From positions 1 through 64,000 of the forward strand of contig CAIZEI010000043.1 in assembly GCA_903931945.1 (NCBI GenBank): a stretch of 64,000 nt of DNA, written 5' to 3'. A program made the translations under genes and the position numbers. Positions 1-7,641 of the stretch are shown here, piece by piece. Each line of letters begins with the position of its first letter. The first letter of the stretch is position 1. The notes under the pieces are model-generated. The model was not told the origin of the DNA. It did not search any database and worked only from the letters and a program-made list of their open reading frames with translations. Origin of the DNA: an uncultured Hyphomicrobiales bacterium. Lineage in GTDB: Bacteria > Pseudomonadota > Alphaproteobacteria > Rhizobiales > Beijerinckiaceae.

Positions 1-81
1 CTCGATCTCGTGAACCTCAGCAAATGCAAGAAGTTCAGTAGCCGACTTCTGTTTTAAATCCTGAAGTTTGATTTCGCTCAT
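1..81 (-). CDS. rho: Transcription termination factor Rho, N-terminal fragment (cut by window edge)
   Basis: Only the first 27 codons lie inside the window; the rest continues beyond base 1. The reading begins MSEIKLQDLKQKSATELL, which matches the very conserved amino-terminal helix of alphaproteobacterial Rho, the hexameric RNA-dependent ATPase that ends transcription. The ATG is the complement of 79-81. It lies downstream of nfuA-tsaB-rimI on the same strand but is separated from rimI by 288 bases, so it probably has its own promoter. The RNA-binding and ATPase domains cannot be checked here. Confidence 0.85.
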   Translation of the reverse strand, partial: MSEIKLQDLKQKSATELLAFAEVHEIE

Positions 82-369
82 GACATTACGCCTGATTTCG
101 ACAGTTCATCGACTTTCCTCAAGACAAAGAGCGATGAAACAGTAGGTTCGAAGAAGGGGGAAGTTGATCGGAGGTAAGGGCTTGTGGGAGAAGGCTGGTG
201 TAGTTCGCTTGGAGACAGGAAGCAAGCAAATTGATCCGTCAATCGATGGAAGCCGCAACGATGCGCCATTCAAGCCGCCAACCGCTTTCCAAACACCAGA
301 AAAGCAGTCTCCAAGGGAAACCCAGACGTCACACGGCATATTTCAAATAAGAGATCGTCCATGCGAACG
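82..369. other. Intergenic region between rimI and rho
   Basis: No convincing gene. Short open frames exist on both strands but none resembles a known family or has a good ribosome site. It presumably carries the rho leader and promoter. A TTGA-N4-TCAA string near 231 has the wrong spacing for an FNR/FixK box. Confidence 0.4.
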
Positions 370-873
370 TCAACCGACGCCTTTTCCAGATCTGCGCCGC
401 AAGACCAGTGCGCTTGCGGGGAGGCTGCCCTGAGAAGGGTAATAACCCACCCTTTTTCCAACGTTCAAAAAGCCAGCCCGCGCATATAGCGCCAGCGCAG
501 CCTTGTTGCGCTCATCAACCTCTAAAAAGACGTTTGTCACCCCTTGCATTGACAGGCCTTCGATTTGCTTTTGAAGCAGCGCATACCCGATCCCGGCGCC
601 GCGGGCCCGCGCATCTACAGCGAGTGTTAGAATTTCAGCTTCATCGAGCGCTCGGCGCGAGAGGATAAACCCAACGACGTGGCCTGTGTTTGGAGAAAAC
701 GCCGCAAATGAAAGAACTGAAGCGTCTGACAGCAAATCTGAAAATTCATTTTCATCCCAACCCCGATGAAATGCTTTGCCGTGGATGGCCACGCAGTCAG
801 CAAGCGCATCCTGACGAATTGGTCCAATTTCAAATTTTGATTTACGAGGAAAAAACATCCGGCGCGACTTCAC
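370..873 (-). CDS. rimI: Ribosomal-protein-alanine N-acetyltransferase RimI-like (GNAT family)
   Basis: This 167-residue protein is a single GNAT acetyltransferase domain. It would transfer an acetyl group from acetyl-CoA to the N-terminal alanine of ribosomal protein S18. The acetyl-CoA loop is visible as ARGAGIGYALLQ (the R/Q-x-x-G-x-G/A signature), followed by FLEVDERNKAALALYARAGF, typical of RimI. Its ATG overlaps the stop of tsaB by four bases (ATGA), so the two are translationally coupled. The tsaB-rimI pairing is common in bacteria and supports the name. Other GNAT substrates cannot be excluded. Confidence 0.85.
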   Translation of the reverse strand: MKSRRMFFPRKSKFEIGPIRQDALADCVAIHGKAFHRGWDENEFSDLLSDASVLSFAAFSPNTGHVVGFILSRRALDEAEILTLAVDARARGAGIGYALLQKQIEGLSMQGVTNVFLEVDERNKAALALYARAGFLNVGKRVGYYPSQGSLPASALVLRRRSGKGVG

Positions 874-1556
874 ATAAACTCAGACGATCGTCTGCCTGAA
901 ATCGGTGTTGCATCGACCGCCTTCAGATACACTGGTCGCGGCCTGCCATCGCCTTCCTCAGCGAGCAGGCCAAGAAATGCGACGTGGGCGATCGCTGGCG
1001 CCAAACAAGCGCTGCAAACCTCGAATTCCAACCCGAATTTTTTTGCCTCGGCAGCAACCAATTCAGCTGCGTTGCCAGTCACGCGACAAGTTCGATTCCC
1101 CACAAGTTTAACTGCCTCGGCAAGGCGTAGAAACTGCGGCGGCGCATTGTCCACTCCGGCGCTCTCGAATATTTGCGCATAAACATTCCCATGACGTGCA
1201 TCAATACATGCGAGCATCGGCTTTGGATCATGCGCAAGAATAAGCGGAATTGCGAAAGCATGCAGAGTCGAAACTCCAACTACGGGTTTAGCAAGCGCGA
1301 GCCCGAGGGCCCGCGCAGCAGCCAGCCCGACGCGGATGCCGGTGAAGGAGCCTGGTCCGATCGTGATAGCAATCCGGTCGATACCCGTAAATTCGTCAGA
1401 CGTCGCAAACATGACGCGCTCGATCATAGGCATTATGGCTTCTGCGTGACCCCGCGACATAGCGATCGTTTCGCTGGCAAGAGGTGTTTTATCGCTCGAA
1501 TCAAGCACACAAACCGAAACCGCCGGCAATGCGGTATCAATGGCAAGAATCCTCAT
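870..1556 (-). CDS. tsaB: tRNA threonylcarbamoyladenosine biosynthesis protein TsaB
   Basis: A 228-residue ASKHA-fold protein that works with TsaD and TsaE to put the t6A modification on A37 of ANN-decoding tRNAs. The start MRILAIDTALPAVSVCVLD and the segment ITIGPGSFTGIRVGLAAARAL are hallmarks of TsaB (YeaZ), which is a non-catalytic partner of TsaD. It follows nfuA by 28 bases and overlaps rimI by four bases, forming a three-gene unit nfuA-tsaB-rimI. Length is normal for the family. Confidence 0.92.
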   Translation of the reverse strand: MRILAIDTALPAVSVCVLDSSDKTPLASETIAMSRGHAEAIMPMIERVMFATSDEFTGIDRIAITIGPGSFTGIRVGLAAARALGLALAKPVVGVSTLHAFAIPLILAHDPKPMLACIDARHGNVYAQIFESAGVDNAPPQFLRLAEAVKLVGNRTCRVTGNAAELVAAEAKKFGLEFEVCSACLAPAIAHVAFLGLLAEEGDGRPRPVYLKAVDATPISGRRSSEFM

Positions 1557-1584
1557 GACCTGAAACCCAATGCACGATCGTCCG

Positions 1585-2142
1585 TCAGATTTGTTCCACG
1601 GCCAAAACCTCCGGCAAATAGTGGCGCATTAAATTTTGCACGCCATTCTTGAGAGTCGCGGTCGAAGACGGACAGCCGGAACACGAGCCCTTCATTTCGA
1701 GATAGACGATTCCGTCCCGGAACCCGCGGAAAGTGATGTCGCCACCATCGCCCGCAACGGCAGGTCGCACCCGATTTTCAAGAAGTTCCTTGATTGTTGT
1801 CACAGTTTCCGCGTCTCTGGGGTCAAAGAACTCCGAACTGGCATCTACAGCAACTGAACTGTCGATCAGAATTGGAGCCCCGGAACTATAATGCTCAAGG
1901 ATAGCGCCCAGCACCATTGGTTTCAGCGTCTGCCATTCGCCACCCGACTTCGTGACCGAAATGAAATCCGGGCCCAGAAAAACGCCCGCGACTCCGGATA
2001 TCGAAAACAGCGCGCTTGCCAACGGCGAGCGCCGTGCGGACTCACTGTCTTTCATCTCCAACGCGCCACCGGGCAAAACGGTCTGACCCGGCAGAAACTT
2101 TAACGTGGAAGGATTAGGCGTAGCTTCAGACTGAATAAACAT
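1585..2142 (-). CDS. nfuA: NfuA-like iron-sulfur cluster carrier (NFU N-terminal plus NifU C-terminal domain)
   Basis: Start chosen at MFIQSEATPNPSTLKFLPG, the conserved opening of alphaproteobacterial NFU proteins; an AGGAG lies about seven bases upstream on the minus strand. A longer open frame to 2277 has no family support. The 185 residues split into an NFU_N domain (about 1-90) and a NifU C-terminal domain with the CxxC cluster-binding motif GSCSGCPSSTATL near residue 160. The protein would carry an Fe-S cluster to client enzymes in the cytoplasm. It leads the tsaB-rimI unit. Confidence 0.9.
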   Translation of the reverse strand: MFIQSEATPNPSTLKFLPGQTVLPGGALEMKDSESARRSPLASALFSISGVAGVFLGPDFISVTKSGGEWQTLKPMVLGAILEHYSSGAPILIDSSVAVDASSEFFDPRDAETVTTIKELLENRVRPAVAGDGGDITFRGFRDGIVYLEMKGSCSGCPSSTATLKNGVQNLMRHYLPEVLAVEQI

Positions 2143-2427
2143 TTCGATACTCCTCGGCGACCGGGCCAAGTTCGGCGCCACGGGAAGTCTCTCATACACC
2201 GTTTTGCCGAACTTCAGCAAACAGCCGGTTTTCCCTAAAGCACTTGTTCCACCGCAAAATCCAACGGAGGCCGACAAAATCAGCGGCGCGACATCGCAGT
2301 TCCGCTACGCTCCAGACCCCAAAATGCGCGTCATTTATATGGTTTCGGGATGTTGCGCGACTGAGTGTATAGCGCTAGACTTCAAACCAAGCGCTGATTG
2401 AACGGCGCGTATCTTGCGGAGGATGAC
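2143..2427. promoter_or_regulatory. Divergent intergenic region between nfuA and the DUF6152 operon
   Basis: These 285 bases separate two outward-reading units and must hold both promoters. I could not pick a confident -35/-10 pair. A GGAGG just before 2428 serves the DUF6152 gene. Confidence 0.35.
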
Positions 2428-2805
2428 ATGCGGCGGCTTTTGGCGGCGGTTCTTTTTGTGACGTTCGCATCGAACGCACCGGCGGTGTGGGCGCACCATT
2501 CATTCTCAATGTTCGATGGAGAGCACCCCATAGAGATCGAAGGCGCGGTGAAGGAGTTCAAATTCACCAGCCCCCACAGCTTCATTGTTGTAGTGGTGCC
2601 CGGCAAGGATAACGCCAGCGAAATCTGGACGCTCGAGGGCGTATCGCCAGCCGAGCTCGTGCGCGAGGGATGGAGCAGTAAAATTCTGAAACCAGGCGAC
2701 GAAATCAAGGTCAAGCTTGCGCCGTTTCGCAGTGGCGTCCCCGGCGGCTCTTGGCGCGCACAGGACGTCAAGTTCAAGGATGGCGGCGCCCTTCTGACAC
2801 ATTGA
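2428..2805 (+). CDS. DUF6152 family secreted protein
   Basis: A 125-residue protein starting MRRLLAAVLFVTFASNAPAV, a clear signal peptide with cleavage near AWA-HHSF. The mature start HHSFSMFD, then EIEGAVKEFKFTSPHSFIVV, is the hallmark of the DUF6152 family, a small beta-rich exported domain of unknown function. Start chosen at 2428 because a GGAGG sits just upstream; an in-frame ATG at 2398 would spoil the signal peptide. The adjacent histidines at the mature N-terminus could bind metal, which is inference. It is the first gene of a six-gene plus-strand unit with three paralogous secreted proteins and two membrane proteins. Confidence 0.82.
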   Translation: MRRLLAAVLFVTFASNAPAVWAHHSFSMFDGEHPIEIEGAVKEFKFTSPHSFIVVVVPGKDNASEIWTLEGVSPAELVREGWSSKILKPGDEIKVKLAPFRSGVPGGSWRAQDVKFKDGGALLTH

Positions 2806-2881
2806 GCAGCGCCCCTGACGCTGGCGCAAAGGCAATAATAGGCAGCCTCGGCGAGGCGCCAAATCGACAGGGAGGCGTCGC

Positions 2882-3712
2882 ATGCGCACAATTTTCATAA
2901 CACTCGCGGCGTTAGGCTTCGCATCGCTGACATTTGCTGTCGATGGACGCGCCGATAGCGGGCAATATCCTGATTGGTCAGGCCAGTGGCAACGCCCCCA
3001 GGGGCGCGCCAGCTTCGATCCAAGCAAGCCGGGTAACGCCCAGCAAATCCCCTATACACCCGAAATCCAGGCCTATTTCGACAAAGTGGAGGCCAACCGG
3101 GCCGAGGGTGGATTGAAGGACAATTTCTCGACAAGCTGTGTTCCGCTTGGAATGCCGCGTGTGATGATCAACTACGAAATCATGGACCTGATGATCACGC
3201 CTGATGTCACCTACATGTGGTTCACCGAATCGAACGAATTGCGCCGCATCTATACTGATGGACGCGCTTGGCCGAAGAAACTCGAGCCCTCCTACCTCGG
3301 CTATTCCATTGGCGAGTGGCGCGACGAGGGACATACCGGCAAGTTCGACACCCTGATCGCCGAAACTCGTGGCTTTCGTGGGCCTCGTGTCTTCGACAGC
3401 TCAGGCACGCCGCTCGACCGTGACGACCAGTCCGTGTTCAAGGAACGCTTCGACGTCGACAAAGCCGACCCTATGCGAATTCACCACCAGATAACGACCA
3501 CCGATCACGCCCTAACGCGTCCCTATGTCGTGGACCGCGTCTACAGGCGAGCAAAAAAAGACATTTGGACTGATACGATTTGCGCGCTCGATACCTCCTA
3601 TCTCATCCTTGGCGAGGAAAACTACTTCATCAGCGCGGATGGCTACATCATGCCCGCCAAGAAAGGCCAGAAGCCGCCAGACCTCAAATATTTCGTCAAT
3701 TCGAGAAAGTAG
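2882..3712 (+). CDS. Secreted protein of unknown function, tandem paralog 1 of 3
   Basis: A 276-residue protein with a signal peptide (MRTIFITLAALGFASLTFA) and a mature part opening GQYPDWSGQWQR. I do not know a characterised relative. It shares a conserved architecture with the next two genes: YPDWSGxW, FDPxKP, a C-x-P-x-GMPRVM block, RRIYTDGRxWP, GYSxGEWxDE, TLIxETRGFxGPR, PLDRDxQS, KERFxVD, DHALTRP, and near the end ENYFxxADGYxMPxKKGQxPPDL. Two cysteines are conserved in all three copies (here in SCVPLG and TICALD), suggesting a disulfide or cofactor site. GGAGG lies about seven bases before the ATG. The neighbours suggest an envelope function. Confidence 0.78.
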   Translation: MRTIFITLAALGFASLTFAVDGRADSGQYPDWSGQWQRPQGRASFDPSKPGNAQQIPYTPEIQAYFDKVEANRAEGGLKDNFSTSCVPLGMPRVMINYEIMDLMITPDVTYMWFTESNELRRIYTDGRAWPKKLEPSYLGYSIGEWRDEGHTGKFDTLIAETRGFRGPRVFDSSGTPLDRDDQSVFKERFDVDKADPMRIHHQITTTDHALTRPYVVDRVYRRAKKDIWTDTICALDTSYLILGEENYFISADGYIMPAKKGQKPPDLKYFVNSRK

Positions 3713-3717
3713 AACGC

Positions 3718-4575
3718 GTGACACGAATTTGGATTGGTGATCTATTTCCTGGCGGACGCGCCGCAATCGTAGCGTTGGCCTTCATTTGCGTCGGCTCGAT
3801 ACAAACACGCGCGGGTGATTCCCCCTATCCTGATTGGACGGGCGAGTGGACGCGCGCTGGCGGTCCTAACTTCGATCCAACCAAACCTCCAGGCAAAGGT
3901 CAACAGGCGCCTCTTACTGCTCAGGAACAGGCCAAATTTGATCGCGTTGCCAAAAATCGCGCCGAAGGCGGTCTCGAAAACAGCCTGTCAGTTACTTGTG
4001 TTCCCAATGGAATGCCGCGAGTCATGATCGACTATGAAACAGCCGACGTCATCATCACTCCAAAAATCACTTATTATTGGACGGCATTCTCGAACGAAAT
4101 GCGACGAATTTATACCGATGGTCGCCCGTGGCCTGAAAAAATCGCACCCTCCTTCGAGGGCTATTCCGTCGGTGAGTGGCGCGACGAGGCTCATAGCGGT
4201 CGCTACGACACACTTATTGTTGAGACCCGGGGTTTCACCGGCCCTCGTAATTACGACGGAACCGGCATTCCGCTTGATCGCGACAACCAATCCATCATCA
4301 AAGAACGCTTCACGGTCGACAGGGTCGATCCCGCCAATTTGTTCCATGACGAAATCACCACCATCGACCATGCGCTGACACGACCATGGACGGTCAACCG
4401 CTCTTACAAACGCGTCAAGAAAATCGTCTGGACCGAAAATCTCTGCGCGCTCGACACCAGTTACGTCATTCTTGGCGACGAGAATTACTTCGTCGGCGCG
4501 GACGGATATCTGATGCCCGTCAAGAAAGGGCAGAAGCCGCCAGACCTGAGATATTTCGGTGACGCGAAAAATTAG
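3718..4575 (+). CDS. Secreted protein of unknown function, tandem paralog 2 of 3
   Basis: 285 residues, read from a GTG at 3718, five bases after the stop of paralog 1. The open frame extends upstream to 3580 but that part overlaps paralog 1, whereas the GTG start gives a hydrophobic export segment (AAIVALAFICVGSI) directly before PYPDWTGEWTR. It is the closest relative of paralog 1: nearly the same order of blocks, including CVPNGMPRVM, RRIYTDGRPWPEK, GYSVGEWRDE, DHALTRPW and DENYFVGADGYLMPVKKGQ. Both family cysteines are kept. No enzymatic motif is recognisable. The tight spacing implies translational coupling in one transcript. Confidence 0.75.
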   Translation: MTRIWIGDLFPGGRAAIVALAFICVGSIQTRAGDSPYPDWTGEWTRAGGPNFDPTKPPGKGQQAPLTAQEQAKFDRVAKNRAEGGLENSLSVTCVPNGMPRVMIDYETADVIITPKITYYWTAFSNEMRRIYTDGRPWPEKIAPSFEGYSVGEWRDEAHSGRYDTLIVETRGFTGPRNYDGTGIPLDRDNQSIIKERFTVDRVDPANLFHDEITTIDHALTRPWTVNRSYKRVKKIVWTENLCALDTSYVILGDENYFVGADGYLMPVKKGQKPPDLRYFGDAKN

Positions 4576-4588
4576 TGGAGGACGCGAT

Positions 4589-5428
4589 ATGGCCAGACCT
4601 TGCGATGCATTATTGGCGGCGGCAGGACTCGCGGCGCTTACGTTTGTGGCGGCTCCCGCTCGCGCGCAGGAGGCCAAATATCCTGACTGGTCAGGCCAAT
4701 GGGTCCGCGTCGGCGGGACGCAATTCGACCCTTCCAAACCTCCGGGTCCTGGACAGGAGGCGCCCCTCACGCCTGAATACAAGGCGCGCTTCGAGGCCGC
4801 GCTCGCCAGGAAGCCAGCCGACGTCACGGACAATTCGCCTACCGTGCAATGTTTTCCTGCCGGCATGCCGCGCGTGATGATCGCTGTTGAGCCGATGGAA
4901 ATCGTCATCATGCCAAAAATGACGGCCATCATCCATTCGTTTCAGAACGAGTTTCGCCGCATCTGGACCGATGGCGACCCCTGGCCGGAGAACATGGAGC
5001 AGGCGTTTGAGGGACTCTCGATCGGCCAATGGCAAGACATGGACGCCAAGGGCGTATTTCAGACTTTGGCTGTTGAAACGCGCGGCTTGAGCGGCCCGCG
5101 CACCTTCGACGAGAGCGGCCTGCCGCTGCACGAGGACAATGAAACAATCATCAAAGAGCGCATCCATCTCGACGCTGGCGATCCCGACACGCTGCGCGAC
5201 GAGATCGCTGTCGAAGACCACGCGCTCACAAAGCCGTGGACAGTTACGCGCACCTACCATCGCGAACGCAACCCTACCTGGGTTGAGCACGTATGCACGG
5301 AATCCAAGCGCACGATGGTTATCAATGGCGAGACCTACCGCTTGAGCCTTGATGGATACCTCCAGCCCACGCGCCCCAACCAGCCGCCGCCGGACATGAA
5401 ATTCTTCAAATCCGGCGCAGGAAAGTAA
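4589..5428 (+). CDS. Secreted protein of unknown function, tandem paralog 3 of 3
   Basis: 279 residues from ATG 4589, with GGAGG just upstream and a good signal peptide ending PARA-QEAKYPDWSGQW. It keeps the family blocks (FDPSKPPGPGQEAPLT, CFPAGMPRVM, RRIWTDGDPWPE, VETRGLSGPRTFD, DHALTKPWTV) but is the most diverged copy: the region before the C-terminus reads VCTESKRTMVINGETYRLSLDGYLQPTR (positions 5290-5373) instead of the CALDTSY-ENYF block. The two conserved cysteines remain. This looks like duplication followed by specialisation. It is ten bases from the next gene, a membrane protein. Confidence 0.75.
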   Translation: MARPCDALLAAAGLAALTFVAAPARAQEAKYPDWSGQWVRVGGTQFDPSKPPGPGQEAPLTPEYKARFEAALARKPADVTDNSPTVQCFPAGMPRVMIAVEPMEIVIMPKMTAIIHSFQNEFRRIWTDGDPWPENMEQAFEGLSIGQWQDMDAKGVFQTLAVETRGLSGPRTFDESGLPLHEDNETIIKERIHLDAGDPDTLRDEIAVEDHALTKPWTVTRTYHRERNPTWVEHVCTESKRTMVINGETYRLSLDGYLQPTRPNQPPPDMKFFKSGAGK

Positions 5429-5438
5429 CGGGGCGGCG

Positions 5439-5900
5439 ATGCGAGACTTCACCCATTGGCTATCGCAGACCTCAGTGAGCCTGGCGATCCAAAACGCCAT
5501 TTGGTTGATCGCGATAATGCAAACGATTCACATCCTTGCTGTTGGCGTGGTGTTGTCGTCGGTCGCGGCGATCGGCGCGCGCGCGGCGGGGTCTGCAGAC
5601 GCGGCGCGCGAGGTAGCCGCACGTTTCATGCCATGGATATGGGCGGCGCTGCTCGCGCTGTTTGTCACCGGCGTCGTGCAGATGGTTGGCGAACCTGCGC
5701 GCACGCTTGTCGAAAACCAGGCCTTTCAGGCGAAGATGGCAATGCTGGTCGTAGCGCTCGGAATCGCCGCGTGGTTCCAGTCGAACACGCGGACCGATCG
5801 CATCGTCGCGATCAATCGGTCCGCAGTCATAATGGTGTTTGCGCTCATTTGCGCCATCGCCATCGCCGGACGATGGGTCGCCTATCTGCAAGCAGAATAA
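5439..5900 (+). CDS. Four-helix membrane protein, DUF6644-like (copy 1)
   Basis: 153 residues with four predicted membrane spans: about 20-45 (LIAIMQTIHILAVGVVLSSV), 68-87 (WIWAALLALFVTGVVQMVG), 97-112 and 128-150. I recognise it as the DUF6644 type of small integral membrane protein that accompanies DUF6152 proteins; no biochemical role is known to me. The His in TIHIL within helix 1 is also present in the second copy (CIHVIA), as is a Gly-Arg near the last helix, so a haem or metal site is conceivable but unproven. It follows paralog 3 by ten bases. Confidence 0.7.
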   Translation: MRDFTHWLSQTSVSLAIQNAIWLIAIMQTIHILAVGVVLSSVAAIGARAAGSADAAREVAARFMPWIWAALLALFVTGVVQMVGEPARTLVENQAFQAKMAMLVVALGIAAWFQSNTRTDRIVAINRSAVIMVFALICAIAIAGRWVAYLQAE

Positions 5901-5925
5901 AGCGTTTTGGCATCAGGGGGAAAGC

Positions 5926-6429
5926 GTGGAATTCATCACTGGAGTTCTGGACAGGATCGCGCAAACGCCGCTATCGCAATTCATCCATGAATCCCCGGTC
6001 GTATTTCCGAATATCGAATGCATTCACGTCATAGCAATTTGCATGGTGTTTGGCACGATCATGATCATCGACCTCCGCCTGATCGGCAAAGCCTCGATGA
6101 ACCGCACCGTCACAGGGCTGATGGGCGAAATATTGCCGTTAACATGGGTCGCCTTCGCACTTGCGGTCTTGACTGGCGCGCTCCTTTTCATCAGCCAGCC
6201 CGTGGACTACGCCGCCAACACAGCATTTCGCCTCAAGATGGTCGCGCTGGCGTTCGCGGGATTGAATATGCTGGCGTTTCATGCCGGCGCATATCGACAC
6301 GTCGCTACGTGGGACGCGCTAACGCTGCCGCCCACACGCGCACGCCTTGCTGGTGCGGTGTCGCTGACCCTCTGGATCGCCATCATCGCTTGCGGGCGCA
6401 CGATCGGTTTCACCATGTTCCCGGGTTGA
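5926..6429 (+). CDS. Four-helix membrane protein, DUF6644-like (copy 2)
   Basis: 167 residues from GTG 5926, preceded by AGGGGGAA; the upstream frame to 5839 overlaps copy 1 and lacks family support. It has the same plan as copy 1: an amphipathic start (VEFITGVLDRIAQTPLSQF), then four hydrophobic spans, with ECIHVIAICMVFGTIMIIDL in the first and CGRTIGFTMFPG at the end. It is the last gene of the DUF6152 unit; its stop at 6427-6429 is immediately followed by the stop of the convergent HupE-type gene, with no room for a terminator between them. Together the two copies could form a hetero-oligomeric membrane base for the secreted proteins, which is inference. Confidence 0.7.
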   Translation: MEFITGVLDRIAQTPLSQFIHESPVVFPNIECIHVIAICMVFGTIMIIDLRLIGKASMNRTVTGLMGEILPLTWVAFALAVLTGALLFISQPVDYAANTAFRLKMVALAFAGLNMLAFHAGAYRHVATWDALTLPPTRARLAGAVSLTLWIAIIACGRTIGFTMFPG

Positions 6430-7641
6430 TCAGGCGTAAGCGCGACCAACGAACCAGAACAGTCCAAGCCCAGCCAATGCTGCGGAGGCAAAATCGGTGA
6501 CGATGTCGCGCGGCAGGTCTAGTCGCAAACGACACAGGACGTGGATAACGCCAAGAGCCGCGAAGACCAGAGTCAATTGGCCGATCTCAACTCCAAGATT
6601 GAAGCCAACAAGCAATTCTGCGAGCCGACCTGCAGGAAGGCGCATCTCGAGCAGGTCCGACGCAAAACCGAATCCGTGAATGAGCCCGAATACCAGTGTT
6701 ACGACGAGACGAAAGCGAGCGGCATCGACAAGATTGCTTGAAAATATCAGATAACTCGAAGCAAATATGCCCGCTCCAAGTGTAATAAATGGCGGCAATC
6801 CTCCCAATCCGAATAAGCTGCCAACAGCCATTGTCCCAGGCAACAGCGCCGCAACCATTGCAACAACCATCACGCGTCCACTGGCGACCGAAATGTTTTC
6901 TGCAGCGATCAGCGCGATCGTCAGGCCGATCAACGCGTCGATATATTCTGTGTGAGGCCTGATAATTCCTGTAACCGCCAAAGCAAGCGTAACGCTATGG
7001 CCCAACGTGAAACCTGTAATAACAAGAACCAGATCGCGCAAGCTTCGTGAAATTAGCACTAATCCAAGCAAAAACGACTGATGATCAACACCGGTGAAAA
7101 TATGCATGATTCCGAGTCTTATATATTCCAGCAAACTTGCGCTTTGAAGCGGACTAGCCGTGGATTCATTGCCGACCTCAAGCGATTGGCGGTCAACTGT
7201 CAGCAGTTGTTCGGTGAATGAACCATCTGCTGCTTCTATCTGTGCGAAATTGACATGTGTCGGGACGAGATCAAAGAAAGCCTCGGAATGCAGGACAATA
7301 TGCTGCGCTGAGGAACAGTCGAATAGGAATTCAAAACGCCGATATCCAGGAGCCGCAGCTATCCCATGAGCCGCGCGCCCACTCCGACAAAGCTCGTTCT
7401 CCACTTTTGCATTGACGCGAGGCGTGAGATAGGCGGCGATAGCGTCATCCCCGGCGGTCTCCTCCCCTGATTTTGCCAAACGCTTGGCTTCAAGGTCAGG
7501 AATTGTAAAAATCACGCGCACCGATTGAGCAGAAATGCGCCATGCAGAATGGCTTTCACTTAAAGTGTGCGCATTTCCAGAAATTGGAGTCCAGCAAAGT
7601 ATCGCCGCAAACCAGAGCAACAAGACTTGAACAGTCCTCAT
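6430..7641 (-). CDS. HupE/UreJ family membrane protein with periplasmic N-terminal domain
   Basis: 403 residues. A signal peptide (VLLLWFAAILCWTPISG) is followed by a soluble region to about residue 195 and then a HupE/UreJ-type membrane domain of six to seven spans. The membrane part opens with the family motif HIFTGVDHQSF, whose histidines and aspartate are thought to bind a transition metal such as nickel in HupE. The extra N-terminal domain separates it from short HupE proteins that sit with hydrogenases, and no hydrogenase or urease gene is nearby. Its ATG overlaps the stop of the isomerase gene (ATGA). A metal permease role is plausible; substrate unknown. Confidence 0.8.
   Translation of the reverse strand: MRTVQVLLLWFAAILCWTPISGNAHTLSESHSAWRISAQSVRVIFTIPDLEAKRLAKSGEETAGDDAIAAYLTPRVNAKVENELCRSGRAAHGIAAAPGYRRFEFLFDCSSAQHIVLHSEAFFDLVPTHVNFAQIEAADGSFTEQLLTVDRQSLEVGNESTASPLQSASLLEYIRLGIMHIFTGVDHQSFLLGLVLISRSLRDLVLVITGFTLGHSVTLALAVTGIIRPHTEYIDALIGLTIALIAAENISVASGRVMVVAMVAALLPGTMAVGSLFGLGGLPPFITLGAGIFASSYLIFSSNLVDAARFRLVVTLVFGLIHGFGFASDLLEMRLPAGRLAELLVGFNLGVEIGQLTLVFAALGVIHVLCRLRLDLPRDIVTDFASAALAGLGLFWFVGRAYA

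Noticed and set aside
231-242. TTGATCCGTCAA resembling an FNR box
   Set aside because: The half-sites are four rather than six bases apart, so it does not fit FNR/FixK binding.
3988-5500. Long minus-strand open frames (about 269 and 314 codons) opposite secreted paralogs 2 and 3
   Set aside because: They are shadows produced by GC-rich codon bias; the plus-strand frames have signal peptides, ribosome sites and mutual homology.
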